This document shows positions 24,250 to 36,730 of a stretch of DNA of 64,000 nucleotides, piece after piece. The notes beneath the pieces were generated by a model. The model was not told the origin of the DNA. It made no database searches and saw only the letters and a list, made by a program, of their open reading frames with translations. The position numbers and the translations under genes are program-made. The stretch is taken from NCBI GenBank assembly GCA_000711775.1, contig ARYC01001143.1, positions 1-64,000 of the forward strand, read 5' to 3'. Positions within the stretch are counted from its first letter, which is position 1, and every line of letters starts with the position of its first letter. This DNA is from Oxytricha trifallax (taxonomy: Eukaryota > Ciliophora > Spirotrichea > Sporadotrichida > Oxytrichidae).

Positions 24250-24990
24250 TCCTATATCAAATTTAAATTCAAAATAGTGATTTCTTGTTTTATCTCAACG
24301 ACTATGGCTAATTTTCAAATTTCATTATAAATTCTGAAATCTCCCCTTAAATTTATATTATCTTTTCCAAATTTTATTTTATTAATTAATCTTTAAAAAA
24401 TATATCCATTTTATCTTAAAATATAACATTTTTGTTAAATAAGTCACCAGAAATTGTGTACACTTATTATTTCATTTAAAAAATTTTATTTACATTCTCT
24501 TATGTTAGTTTTATGTCTTATTCTATAAATTTCTCTAACTCTTTTGATATTTTTAGTAATCCATTGTTATTATGAGAATGGAAAATATCTAAATGATTTT
24601 CAGTTTTAGATTTGACTAAATCACGATCAATCAATTTTTAAAGTTTGTAAATATATAATTCAATCTCGTTGTATTCAAATTGGATATCTTTCAATGAAGA
24701 TTTTGAATTCTATTACACTGAGATTCAAAGTTTTAGTTGTTAAATTTAGTTTTTTAAATCTTCAATTTCTATTGTTCCTTATATTAAGTATAAATTAAAA
24801 TGCAGATATTTCAATAATTTCACTATTATTGTTAGGTTCTAAAAAATTTGAATATCTCTCACTTTATTATATTGTAAGATCATCTGTCTGATAATATTTG
24901 CAAAAAATTGTTTCAACAAATTTTCATTTTATATTAAATTTGATTTAGAGTAAGATGGTATATTTAGGTCCCTGCTCCAATTTTTTTTTC
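24250..24990 (-). pseudogene. Family remnant J, decayed
   Basis: The minus strand shows a broken series of family-like words, including NNNGLLKISKELEKF (around 24540-24580), matching the QGFLKISNEIEKLL region of D. No Cys domain remains. It could be the displaced C-terminal half of the truncated gene at 25494-25778, which lies upstream on the same strand. Confidence 0.5.
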
Positions 24991-25493
24991 TTTAAAGTAG
25001 CACTTATTGTATAACAATTAAATATTTTCTTTTGATAATTAAAGATGCTATAGCCTAAATAAAATTTAAAGGCTTAGTAGGTGAGTTTTTTCAAATTATT
25101 AAGCAAATAAAAATGATTTTAAGAAAAAATTGCTTAATGGTTGATTATACAAAAATATTGTAGGTAAACAATTAAATTTAGGAATTTAAATAAATGAATA
25201 TAACTAGAATAGTAGTTTTATGTTTTAAAACTTAAATTCAAATTAATTATCGATTTGACAAAGTTAAAAAATAGAAGCAAATAATTTTTATATTATAACT
25301 TTTTTTAAAAAAGACATTTTTTTACAGCTAAATTTAATTGAGTCTATTATAACTTATTACTAATAAACCCATTTAAATATGTTTTGGAGAGAGTTTTCTA
25401 AAAGAATTTAAGAAAGTTATTAATCAATTATTTGATTTAATTTTTGAAAATAAAATTAGTTGTTTAATACTGTTTATACATTTTATATGCCCG

Positions 25494-25778
25494 TCAATTT
25501 AGTCTCAACTATTTAATTTCTAATTACTCACTAATTTAAATTATTCCTTAATTAATCTATGAAACAATAGGCATATATAATATTTCTTTGATAAAGCAAT
25601 CATTACAATAAAAGAATAAATAACTTGAATCTTTATAAAATTTGGATTTAACATCTTCAAATGTTATATAAAAGTCTGGATAAATTTATAAGTGAGTGAA
25701 AACATGATAAAATTCGCAATATCTTTTACAATAATTACAAATATACTTTGAATTATTACAATCATATTAAAATGCCAT
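25494..25778 (-). CDS. Short zinc-domain-only family member, 94 aa
   Basis: The frame is open from ATG 25778 to TGA 25494-25496. It has C14, C17, C21, C58 and C61 exactly as in D-I (YICNYCKRYC; FYCNDCF) but ends about 30 residues after the second pair, before any coiled coil. Either it is a stand-alone Cys4 protein or an early-truncated pseudogene whose remainder is the J remnant. The duplicate at 3227-3498 has lost its start. Confidence 0.55.
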
Positions 25779-26330
25779 TTTTATAATTATAAAATATTAT
25801 TATAATTCGAGAAGTGATATTTAATTAAATAATTTTATCAATTTATAATTGCACAATTTTTCAAATATTTTTTATATAACGTAAAATTACATTTCTAAAT
25901 TAAAAAGAGATAATTTGAGAATAACTAGAAATCATGGCATGTTTAATAATATAGTATATTAACATTGATTAAAAGTCATAATGCATTTTGATGAGTAATT
26001 TTAATAATACTTATTTAATTTAAACATGTCTTTTAAATCTAGAAATTTTATTTTGCTTCTATTTTTCTAATTAATTAAAAATATAACTCCATCAAGTCAA
26101 AAATAAATATAGAATTAATAATTAATTTATAGAAAAAATAATAAACAATGATTTATTGTATGATACTTGTTTACATTAATATAAATAAATCAACACTCTT
26201 ACTCTAATACTCTATCTTTTACTTTTATTAAAATAAATAAATATTTAAAACTGATGTATGTTATTGTTTAAACTTTGCTTAAATTATAATAATTTTTAAG
26301 GTTAATCTATAATTGTTACTTTTTAAAGTA

Positions 26331-27098
26331 ATGAGCACATTATTTTGCATTAGTTGCAAGTAAAGATTCAAGACTCTAAGATGCTTAATAAAATATGAAG
26401 ATAGTAGAATAAATGATGAAGCCTACTTATATGGGCCATCTTATGTAAATTTTCCAACATATGAATGTATTTGCGAAGATTGTTACTAATCTTACATTTT
26501 AAATTTAGAATTTGTGCAGACTAGAATTCAAAACATTAATGAAACTATAGAAATATAGTCGTAGAATTAAATTCAAGATTTGTAAAATAAAATTACCAAA
26601 TTGGAGTTGATCATAAATGAATAGTAAAATTCTAAATTACAAAAAGATTTAGAATCTCAAATTTCATTTATGAACATAGACAGACAATTTTAGCAATAAT
26701 GGAGATAAATCGAGGAATTTGTAACTCACAAAATTACCTAAGTTAATATTTTGAGTTTAGAACTCTAAACTTAAAGTTTTGTTTAATAACTTGATTCAAA
26801 ATGCAAACAGCTAATTGAAAATGAAATTTATAATTATTTTGACAATATTTTAATTTTATTAAGAGAAAATATTGATAAATGCCTAGAAGATAAGTAAGCA
26901 ATAAATTTAATCCAGCAATAGTTTTTCGAGAATAATTAAAATTTAATAAATTCTGGTTGCTTAGTAAAGGAAATTTTTGAGAAATCCTTTGAAGATAATA
27001 CTAAAATTAAAGATTTAGAAAGAAAGTAGTCAGTATATGAGGAGGGATTAAATTTGCAGATATCTTTGAGAGACCCATAATCTTTAATTACGCAGTGA
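26331..27098 (+). CDS. Family gene K: intact Cys4/coiled-coil protein, 255 aa
   Basis: The Gln-code frame runs from ATG 26331 to TGA 27096-27098. C6 and C9 (FCISC) and C48 and C51 (CEDCY) form the Cys4 unit, with a conserved INDEAYLYGP stretch between. The body is helical. The tail has NSGCLVKEIFEKSFEDN near 210 and RDPQS near the end. It is the intact twin of A. It converges on L, with about 400 bp between. Function unknown. Confidence 0.82.
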
Positions 27099-27496
27099 CA
27101 AATTAGATAATTAATTAATTTATCATTTATAAATTCTTATCAATCTAAAATTATATCAGAATTAAGTATATTTTATTTTAATAATAATAAATAAGCACTT
27201 CTTAAATTTGCTTTCATTAAATAATGCTTTTATAATATTAAAATTTTGAATCAAAATATAAATAAATTTATGAATATTTTAAAAATTTCAAAAGCTAAAA
27301 ATATATATAGATGTATGCAATTATTTTTATATATATTTATTAGAAACATACCCAAAATTCTAAATAAATTATTAGAATAAAAATAGAAGTTAAGAACAAT
27401 CAAGAAATTTAAATTAGAAATACATAAGATGAAAAAAATCGAAATTTAAATTTAATTTCTTAATTTAGAATTAAAATTAAAATGCTCATCTTTTTA

Positions 27497-28153
27497 TCAT
27501 TAGAAATTAGAGTAAATAATTTCGCACTCCCTTTGTACTTCTTTGATAATTTCTTGATAGGAACCCTTAGAATTAAAAGCTTATGGATCAGTGTGGTTCA
27601 TTTCGAATATTTGAATATTTTAGTCAAATTAGTTGACTTTATTTTGGAGAATATCCATGATTTGCCTTGCTTCCTATTGAAATATTAAAGCTATCTGCTT
27701 CTAAATCTCACTTGAAATTTTCTATTTGATTGTATCTGAGTTGTCAACTAAGTTTTCAAGATAAAGTTGCTAATTTTTAGAGAATTCTTGCACTTTATTA
27801 AGTAGTTAATTCAATTGGTCCCATTATTGATTGAATTGGTCTCTTGCCTCGAATAAATTGCAGTGAAACGAGTTTTGGTATTCTTCTAGCTTTTTCTAAC
27901 AAATTTCAAATCCCTCCACGTAACTTTACTGAGTATTGAAATAGCATTGTTCACAGATGAATTTAATGGATTTTCTTAACTTTTTGAATTGCTCAATCAC
28001 ATCAACTTGCTGCTATAGAGTTAGAAATTCTTTGGTAGATACTAAGTTTAGAGTATCGATGGTGCTCCCTGAAAATTCTGTTGAATTGTATTCAATGAAT
28101 ACTCTTAAAGTTTAAAAGAATTAGTTGCAGTTTTCGCAGTGAGTGTAAATCAT
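27497..28153 (-). CDS. Family gene L: intact Cys4/coiled-coil protein, 218 aa
   Basis: The frame is open from ATG 28153 (MIYTHCENC) to TGA 27497-27499. The first pair is C6/C9; the second is C67/C70 (CEQCY), a longer gap than in K. The rest is Gln/Lys/Glu-rich and helical, ending in EIIKEVQRECEIIYSNFQ, without the Pro-Gln motif. It is divergent from M, with 158 bp between the two ATGs, so the two probably share an upstream region. B and Q are broken copies. Confidence 0.8.
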
Positions 28154-28311
28154 TAATAATATATGATTTTTTAGATAATTTAAATTAATTATAATTTTGC
28201 TCCATAAACTTATAAGTTTTTAAATTCATATATTTAAATATTTAAATTAATAATTCTATATAATAATAATACTGTATAATTAAAATGTAATAAAACTAAA
28301 AATAATATAAT

Positions 28312-29010
28312 ATGTCAATGAGCACTTTATATTGCAACTCTTGTTAACATAGATTTAGCTTCCTCAGATGCTTTATAAAACTAGAGGACAATAAAATAAA
28401 TGATGAAGCCCAGGTTTATGGTCCTCAGTATGCATATTTTCCATAATATGAAACCATGTGCGATTCATGTTTGTAAAATAAAGTTCTCGAGTTTAATTTC
28501 GTTTAAAACCATGTTTCTTAATTCAAATTATAAATTGAATAATTAAATCAATAAGTTTTTGAATAATCACTCATGCAATTACAAATTACACCTGCACATT
28601 TACAAAATCCAAATTTATTTCAAATATCAGAAACAGTAATATAGAGATGGGAGTAGATTAAAAATTTATATTAAAATTTTGAGCATCATAAAATTGAATT
28701 AATTTAAGATGGACTAAGTTTGAGCGCAAATACCTTCATAAATTAGCAATTAAAATTAGTATTGTAAGATACTGTAGAAAGTCTGAACATTGATATTTCC
28801 AAATTACAAGAAGATAAAGTGAAAATAATGAATGCATAGATTTAATTCTTTGAAAGCAACTCGGATCTAATTAACTCAGGATGTTTGATTAAAGAAGCCT
28901 TTGAGAAAACATTTTCAGAAAATATTTAATTCAAAGATTATGATTTTAAAGTGAAAATGCTAAAAGAGGCAAAATCTTTATTAGATTCCTTTAAAGATCC
29001 ATAGTCTTGA
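28312..29010 (+). CDS. Family gene M: intact Cys4/coiled-coil protein, 232 aa
   Basis: The frame runs from ATG 28312 to TGA 29008-29010. Two Met precede the Cys domain (MSMSTLYCNSC); the second aligns with the start used in R. C8/C11 and C50/C53 (MCDSC) flank KINDEAQVYGP. A coiled-coil-like body follows, then NSGCLIKEAFEKTFSEN and the C-terminal KDPQS. Clearly related to K and X. Divergent partner of L. Confidence 0.82.
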
Positions 29011-29172
29011 TGATGAATGAATGACTGATTTAATTTGTGAATTGATTAATTGAAATAAATTATTAATTAATCAATTAAAAATGCATTTTAAAGAGTTTGT
29101 AAATAATTTTAGCATAGATTAGGCGTTTAAAGTTTTATTAAAATTATAATTTTATCAAGCTATTCTAATAAG

Positions 29173-29795
29173 ATGACTTTATATTGTAGAAATTGTTAAT
29201 CTTATAATAATAGAAACTTGAAACTAATGACTAAGCTATATAAAAAGATGAAGAGTATTGTAAATTTCTTAAATATCATAAGGATTGTGATTTTTGCTAC
29301 AAAAAATTCAGTTTTTTTTTATAATTAGAAATACACAATATTACATTTGTTGTTTATGGGTAAGAAAATGAGATAATGGAAGATCTTTTAAAAATTATTT
29401 TTAAAATCAAACTAATTTAACAAGAGATAAAAATTTAAAATTTTTCTATAATATTACACAAAAATTGTAAAATTATTTGACAAGATTTCATAATTAATCT
29501 AAAGCTAATGTAAAATAATAAGAATTTAATATAATGGAAAGTATAAAGTTTAAGTCTAGTATCTTAAAAATTTTATTAATTATTACGAAACTGAAGCTAA
29601 AATAAAATTTACTTAAAATAGAGTTAAAGAAGCCTTTCTTATTAAAAGAAATTTAATCAAGTATTTGATTGAATAAATATTTCAGAAAAATTCTTATGAT
29701 AATAGTGATATAATTAATTTTGAAGCAAAATAAATATATCTTTTAAAATATGAAGAAATAAGGATAGCTTCAAAAAATCAATAATTTAGGTAAAC
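29173..29795 (+). pseudogene. Family gene N: X-type copy, several frameshifts
   Basis: It opens with LYCRNCQS in frame with ATG 29173, shifts within 50 bases, then shows YCKFLKYHKDCDFCYKKF in a second frame. Later it shows a tail like CLIEQIFQKNSYDN (about 29660-29710) in a third. It is the counterpart of S/T in the duplicated order. Confidence 0.6.
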
Positions 29796-29799
29796 AAGT

Positions 29800-30075
29800 T
29801 TTAAAAATATTTGAAGTCAAAAATCTTTTTTAAAAAAAGAATCAAAAATTTTTAAATAAAATTTATTGCATTATGCATTTATCTTCGTTTCTTATATAAT
29901 GTCTTAGATTTTATTATTTAAGTTAATTCGATTTGATTTATATTGTATAATAAATATAATATAATACTATTAATGAATATTTTTTACGATTTATTTAAAT
30001 TTATAGAATAAATATTCAAAATTATGGTAAGTTAAAATTATATAATTCAACAACTCTTTTAAAAAACCAATATTA
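29800..30075. other. A+T-rich spacer before gene O
   Basis: Nothing recognised. Confidence 0.4.
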
Positions 30076-30079
30076 AATT

Positions 30080-30805
30080 ATGAAAAAGAAAACTTTTGAG
30101 TTTACCCTTTGCAAAGAATGCTAAGAACATTCAGCTCTTATGAGAATTCACATTCCTCTAGATAAAAATTTAGTATATAATGGAGATAATTTAGAAGGTT
30201 TAAAAAACTAATCAACTTTATATTCAATCAGTGATCGAGTATATTAATTTCTTCCAAAAGTAATTAGTCTTATTTGTGATAAATGCTATCAAAAGAAAGT
30301 TCTAGAATTTGAATTTGTAAAGGTCTAGACTGATAAAATTAAAAAATAGCCCACAAATAAAACAATTTTAGAGATTATTAATTATGGTGAAGTACAATAA
30401 AGATGGGAAAGGGTATAAGAACTCTATAATGAAGCTGTTAAAGCATTCAGCTCTAAAATTTAAGAACACAAATTTGATGTCTTCATTAAGCGCTAAAAAG
30501 ATATGATGAAAATGAATTTAGGAGTAGAGCTTGACAGTTATATCTTGGGTTTATCAGAAATAATGAGCAAAGAAGTAGAATAAGATAAAACTAAAATTAA
30601 ACTATTGGAAGATGCATAATTTGATTTTAAAAAGGATTTTAAAAAATAAATTAAAGAAGGATTAATTCATAGAGAAGCAATAGACAAAGCTTTTAAAGAG
30701 AACACTGAGAGGTTTAATTAATCACTATCAAATAAAGTTACATTGCTATATAACATGACTATTTCTTAGATGATCAACATAAAGCCATACATTGATATCA
30801 AATGA
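30080..30805 (+). CDS. Family gene O: intact Cys4/coiled-coil protein, 241 aa
   Basis: The frame is open from ATG 30080 to TGA 30803-30805. The first pair is C11/C14 (LCKEC); the second is C66/C69 (ICDKCYQKK). The body carries INYGEVQQRWERVQELYNEA near 100 and FSSKIQEHKFDVFIKR. The tail has FKKQIKEGLIHREAIDKAF. It groups with U and DD and lacks the Pro-Gln ending. Function unknown; coiled coil likely. Confidence 0.82.
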
Positions 30806-30809
30806 AATG

Positions 30810-31490
30810 ATAATGAAATCGAAATAATTTAACAAACTAATATATTTCTACATTTAAATTATGAACAAAAAATTTTTATATTATTAAATATTGTTTAAAT
30901 AATTTCTTTTTATTTGTATTCTTTTTTAATAAAATTGTATTATTTTCAACATATTAATTATTGAGAGCAAACTTGAAATTAATCTTTTATTTGAAAAAAT
31001 GGTTTGTTTTTGTTTTACTTATAATTAATATTTCTATCACGTTTTATTTTAAGATTTACCTTTACTATAAATAATATTTTTATATTTATTTAATTTTTAA
31101 ATAAAGCAGGTATTTTAAAGAATGTAAATGCCATTGAATATATATAATTCCATAGAAATTATGAATTAGTTAAAATAATGTTATTAATTGCTAAGATTAA
31201 ATCCATAATAATTTAAAACAATATTTTAATAATTTGAATATTAATTGGCTCTATTTATTATTAATTGAAGGTAAATTAAGTGCTTAATTTTGTAAAATTC
31301 ATAACTTTATTGAAAAAACATAACATTAATGTCAATAAAAAAAGTTATATTTTTCTAAATTAAAATAAAAAAAAATACTTGCTTTCATTCATTTATTAAA
31401 TCATTTTTTATATTAAAAGAGAGAAAACTAATGAAGATTTCTTAAATTACTTATAACTTATTGGGATAATCATTTATATTTAAAAAAATT
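30810..31490. other. A+T-rich spacer, nothing recognised
   Basis: No gene was seen between O and the 31.5-kb foldback. Confidence 0.45.
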
Positions 31491-31494
31491 AGTT

Positions 31495-32410
31495 TTATAA
31501 ATCATTAAAATTTTTCATTTATTTAAAAGAACTAAAGTTATTGAATTTCTGGGAAGGGGTTAAAGTCGGTGCAAAATTTTTTCACAAAAAAACGTTAAAA
31601 TCCTAAGTCCGTGCATGATCATTTTTTTAAACTTTTTTTATCTATTTGACAATCCTACCTCATAAAACATATAATTATTTAATAAAATTTATTTCTCAAC
31701 AACTAAATCCTTCATTTATGACATCTTGATTATATGACACTAAAATATTAATTAAAAAATCATGTTATTACAAATATATTTTTTCTCTGGGACAGATATT
31801 TGATATAATTTAATAACGAAATATGATTTTATATTAAAATCTAATTAGTATATTCAGAACGAAGAAATAGAAATAAATATCATCATTATTATTGGCTGAA
31901 ATTGATGATGTCTTGATAAATTATAAAAAACATTGATTCGAATTGTTGACCTAATAAAATACACTAATGTGTGTGCGCGAATTTGAATTTAATCAAGACA
32001 TCATCAATTTCAGCCAATAATAATGATGATATTTATTTCTATTTCTTCGTTCTGAATATACTAATTAGATTTTAATATAAAATCATATTTCGTTATTAAA
32101 TTATATCAAATATCTGTCCCAGAGAAAAAATATATTTGTAATAACATGATTTTTTAATTAATATTTTAGTGTCATATAATCAAGATGTCATAAATGAAGG
32201 ATTTAGTTGTTGAGAAATAAATTTTATTAAATAATTATATGTTTTATGGGGTAGGATTGTCAAATAGATAAAAAAGTTAAAAAAAATGATCATGCACGGA
32301 CTTAGGATTTTAACGTTTTTTTGTGAAAAAATTTTGCACCGACTTTAACCCCTCCCCAGAAATTCAATAACTTTAGTTCTTTTAAATAATTGAAAAATTT
32401 TTATGATTTT
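31495..32410. mobile_element. About 0.9-kb near-perfect foldback element
   Basis: Arms 31495-31920 and 31990-32410 are near-exact reverse complements (for example GGTTAAAGTCGGTGC against GCACCGACTTTAACC) around a loop of about 70 bases. The outer 50 bases of each arm are less similar. No coding capacity and no clear target duplication. Unrelated in sequence to the 12.6-kb foldback. Confidence 0.75.
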
Positions 32411-32595
32411 TAATTTTATATAAATAGTTTTTTTTCATTTTTTCACATTTTATCACTTTATATCAGTTGAAAGAGCAACAATCTTTGTTATTATTTCAAA
32501 ATTAATTAGTTAAATATTTAAATATAATATTTTGTTTGAGTTTATAAAACTATTAAATAGTTATTTAAATGTAAATAAAATTATAATTATAAATT

Positions 32596-32628
32596 GTTAA
32601 AAACCTATAGTAGAAAAAAAAAACCAGC
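32596..32628 (-). promoter_or_regulatory. 3' T-loop hairpin motif after gene P
   Basis: The T-run is expanded and the stem weakened, with GCTGG at one end; it begins 17 bases after P's stop. Degenerate. Confidence 0.4.
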
Positions 32629-32644
32629 GAAATTATAATAATCA

Positions 32645-33399
32645 TCATTATTGACTTTCATTGTTTGGTTTCTAAGCCATTGATTTTTTGCCAAACTATT
32701 TTATGAGGTGCTTTATCTCTTTTAATAGTTCGATTTTCTTCTCTAGATGCTAATTCTGAATTTCTTCAGCTATAAATGTTTGCATCTGGCTTTTGATATC
32801 ACTTTTTTGCTATCTTTATCTTCATAGATTTTCAAAATTTTCGAGTTATCTTGTTGGATTTACTCTATGTTTTCTTTAGTCTCACTTATTTTATTACAAG
32901 AGATTTTCAACTTGTTTTGTGATAATTAGAAATCCTTTTAGATTATGTTATTTAAGCATTTCCTGCAACATTTATATTTCCTATTACAGTCCTTCATTAG
33001 TGAACATCTCTTTGAATTTATTAATTTATTGATCAATCTGTTTAAATTCACTTTAGATGTCTTGAAATGAAAACATCCATTGTTTGGAAAGGATTTAGGA
33101 CTTTAATTCGTCAATTTATTTCTTTTAATCCAAAATAATTTTCTAATTCTGAGCTTTTAATGCTTAAATTGTTTTTGCTGCAACTGGTAAGTTAAGTATC
33201 TTTTTGTTGTAGCAATCAAGACAATAGCATTTAAGATGCGATATATGTTTAAGTTGAAATTTTCCAAGTATGTCTTAGTTTTCTTCACGTGCAATGATGA
33301 TAATTCTAAATCTGTAAATACTTTATACTGTTCAAATCTCCTAGTAGTAGAATTGCATAAATAATGGCCATCGATTTCGCCGTATGCAAAGTTCTACAT
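32645..33399 (-). pseudogene. Family gene P: frameshifted Cys4/coiled-coil copy
   Basis: From ATG 33399 the frame gives HYLCNSTTRRFEQYKVF, so the second Cys of the first pair is gone. The part with CYCLDCYNKK lies in another frame, and further shifts occur near 32870 and 32770. The tail MQTFIAEEIQNQHLEKK and TGA 32645-32647 are family-like. It is the counterpart of V. Confidence 0.65.
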
Positions 33400-33779
33400 T
33401 TGTTTTAATTAAATAATATTTTCAAAAATGTTTAGTTCTTATTTAAATAATAATACACCAATAATTATAATATTCAAATTAGTATTAGGATTGATTAAAA
33501 ATTTTAATTTTCCTTAAATAAATACTTTTTAATTAAGTAATAAGCAAAATATATAAATTACTTGATAAATTGATATGCTTTTTTGTTTTTATGAATTAAT
33601 TATTTTTGAATTTTAAGTTAAACTATATAAGGTAAAATTTTTTGAGAATAAATGAATTTTTTGATTAATACAGAATGTCATATAATTAAGATTAATTTAA
33701 GTCTTAATAAAAATGCAAGAAGGGAATATTTTTGCATAAGAGAGTAAATTTCAATGAAGCTATCTTAAAATGTATAAAA

Positions 33780-34280
33780 TGAAATAACCCAAGATATTTT
33801 GGGTCACTAAATTTGCGCATGAGCGCTAATAATATGCGCTCTTGCGCTCATAAAATAATTTGTGAGCCCATAGCAAGCACTTTTGTCTTAATTCAGATTC
33901 TTAATAGAGAATTCACTCTTGGCTATAAAGCTCTATTTTTAAAAGATTATTAATTATTTATATTAATTTTAATAATTTAGTTTTAATTTTTAATTAAAAC
34001 TTAAATATATTCAACCTAATTGGATTTCTCTATAGAGAATTAAATTCTGAGGTAACTGATTAATTTAATAAATTGCGTTAATTTAATTATTCTTAAATTT
34101 ATTATATTTAATTAAGTATTTATTAAAAAAAGGGCATTAAGAGCCCAGAGAGGTTTCCCTATAAAAGGGCTGAATTAAGAAAATTGTGGCATGAAGTGGG
34201 CCAGATTTTCATATATACCGCAGAGCTGTGCGGTATAGTCAGAATATCTTGCGGGATTTCCATATTTGCACCTTGAGATC
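33780..34280. repeat. Hairpin-rich stretch, possible small element
   Basis: It contains three strong palindromes: ACCCAAGATATTTTGGGT (about 33788-33805), ATGAGCGC...GCGCTCAT (about 33820-33850) and ATACCGCAGAGCTGTGCGGT (about 34217-34238). It also has an imperfect outer inverted repeat, TTGTCTTAATTCAG/CTGAATTAAGAAAA. No ORF. It may be a MITE remnant or a structured transcript. Confidence 0.45.
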
Positions 34281-34789
34281 TCATCATTATAATTTGCCCT
34301 AATTTCTTTACTTTTGTACTTATCTCTATTTTTTAAGACTATTATCAAATATAATCAATCATCAATCTAGATTAATTTTACATTTCGCTTATTATCCAAA
34401 ATTTTTATCTTAACAATCTTTTTTATTAGTTAGTTAGCTTATGTTAATAAGTTAAGCTTGAAAGACTATAAATATTTCAGAACTATGTTATGTAAAAACT
34501 AATGAAATTTAATAAATATAAGTCTCCACTTTTATGAAATGACAACTTTTAAATAATATATAAAATTAATATAAGTAAAATCAAATTATTTAAAATTTTA
34601 TAATACTATTATAAATTCACAATTTTTAATAATAAAGTTATAGGTTTTATCATTTCAAAACATTAAATAAAAATATCAAGCTAATATTTTTAATATACTC
34701 AGAATTTTATATCAAACTTATTTAAGATAAATTATAACTATTAAAAAAATAGATTATTAAATTATTTGATTTTTAGTATAGGCCAAATT

Positions 34790-35260
34790 TCTAATTAATA
34801 AATTTTAATCATTGATCATATAGCTCTCATCAACTTTAATCATTAAATTGAAGCATTTGTTCGAAACGGATAATAAACTTTTTCAAATTTTTTTTCCAAA
34901 TATAGTTACTGTTCTAATTTGAGAGTGTCAACATCTCTTCTTAAACAAAAAGTTTCATTTTATGAATCGATAGAAACTTGTCTGATATAAGATCTTTGTT
35001 TTATTATTCAAATTAAGTTTCTGCATTTTAATTGTTCTCTATATCCACTCTGGTTTATTTTATTTTTTACTCTAAAAATATTAAGAATTTCGATAAAATT
35101 AAATTTAAAATGTTAAAATTGTTTTATTAATAAATTCCTAAAGTTTCACTAATTAGTGTTTAAATATTTTCATGATTATAAAGCATTTTTGCTTTTTATA
35201 GCAATTTCTCCACATCAAGATATTAATTCTTAAGAAAATTTTGAGGAAAAATTTTATTAT
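34790..35260 (-). pseudogene. Possible very old family remnant
   Basis: Short family-like words only: KLEQQLYLEKKFEKV and a stretch resembling the second Cys pair region (TGTGGAGAAATTGCTATAAA) near 35200-35220. No continuous frame. Confidence 0.25.
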
Positions 35261-35469
35261 TAAGCTATTGTTATGTTTGACCCAATTAAATATACTTTAA
35301 TTTTAATATTTCATTTTAGAGATTATTAATATGAGATTACTGACTTATAATTTATTAATTCAAATTCTAGATATTTTTTTTCCATTAATTTTATTTTAAA
35401 TTAAGCAAGATTATTGAGATCATAAATTTGTTATTAATAACAATTATTGCATTTAAATTTAGTTAATTA

Positions 35470-35880
35470 TTATAAGAATGATTAATGAATGTGGGAAATT
35501 AATTTAAATTAAATTAATAATTTATTAAATTTGTTGGAGTTATAGGCATATTTTACAATCCTTGACTAATTCGATATAAAACTCATAATAAATTAAACTT
35601 ATGATTTGCGGTACTAAATAATCATATCGGAGAGTGATATCACTTGATTTTAAATGAACGACTCTAAACTTATCTGATTTTTTTAACATTAGAATCAGTT
35701 TGTATCGCTCCCTAGATGAGATAAACTAGTACTGCAAATAATAAGTCCAGCTTGTTATGAACTTTCTATCGAATGAGTCAAAGATCGTCATTTTCGCCAA
35801 CTTTAACTCATCAATATTAAATAATTTTTATTTAATTTAAATTAAATTAAATTAATCTCACATAATTTAACCATCCTTAC
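35470..35880. repeat. Imperfect foldback/MITE
   Basis: Left and right halves align as inverted copies, with several matched segments including TGATTTGCGGTACTA against TAGTACTGCAAATAA and GTTGG/CCAAC borders near 35533 and 35805. Centre near 35670. No coding. Confidence 0.5.
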
Positions 35881-35884
35881 AATA

Positions 35885-36725
35885 TTTAAAATTCCTAAGA
35901 ACTACTTCTTTCACTTAAGCAATTCCTTAACATTAATTTTACTCTATATTTAATTCGATAGACATTTTATAATTAGGGCACATTTATGTGCATTAACCGC
36001 ATATATAATTATTATCTTAATTTATATAAAATTAACTCATTTTCTTAATAATTATAATTTATAATAGAGATTTTTATTATAAAAATATTGATGCTTTATA
36101 TGATAATATTTTAAAAATATATTAATAAATTTTATATATTTAAATTATAATTTTTTAATCTAATATTAACGATTTATAAAATCTATACTAATAATAAGAA
36201 AAAGGTTTTAATAAGAAATAATTCAATAAAACTAACTTGTATTGTTATTGAACAAAGGAAAAAATGAACAATAAATTATTCTAAACTCTATTTATCTAAA
36301 TAAGAAATATAGACTTAAGAATTTATAATTTTTAAGAAATTAATAAGTTTAAAACTTTCAATCGTTATGTAAAGTACGAAATATACACTATGATTTTAAT
36401 TTTTTCATTTAATATATAAATTAACTATTCCTCTTTGAATATTATCATATATTTATTATGTTGAATGATAATTATAATTAGTGAGAAAATTTAGGAAAAG
36501 TTAATTATATTTTTATTTTCGAGATAATTTCGTAAAGAAAATTTATTTATTTCTGAACACTAAACAAAGTTGATAATTCTTTAACTACCATAATAAATAT
36601 TAATTAATCATATAAATTATGTAAAAAGTAAGAAAGATATTTTGATGATTCAAATATTAATGTTATTAGATTTATTCAAATTAATTTTAAAAAAATGACA
36701 ATAAAATTAATTGGTTTATAATTAA
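35885..36725. other. A+T-rich spacer, nothing recognised
   Basis: No gene or repeat was seen before gene Q. Confidence 0.45.
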
Positions 36726-36730
36726 ATTTT

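Larger units (their letters stand above)
25157..28155. repeat. Segmental duplication, copy 2 (partner 2851-5880)
   Basis: Begins at ATTGTAGG, the uninterrupted version of the site next to the TBE-like end in copy 1, and runs through a zinc-domain gene, K and L, all open here. Part of it (the L-M end) is repeated a third time at 36.7-38.2 kb. Confidence 0.9.

Noticed and set aside
27482..27688. 68-aa plus-strand frame
   Set aside because: Antisense to gene L, whose duplicates B and Q show conservation in the minus-strand frame.
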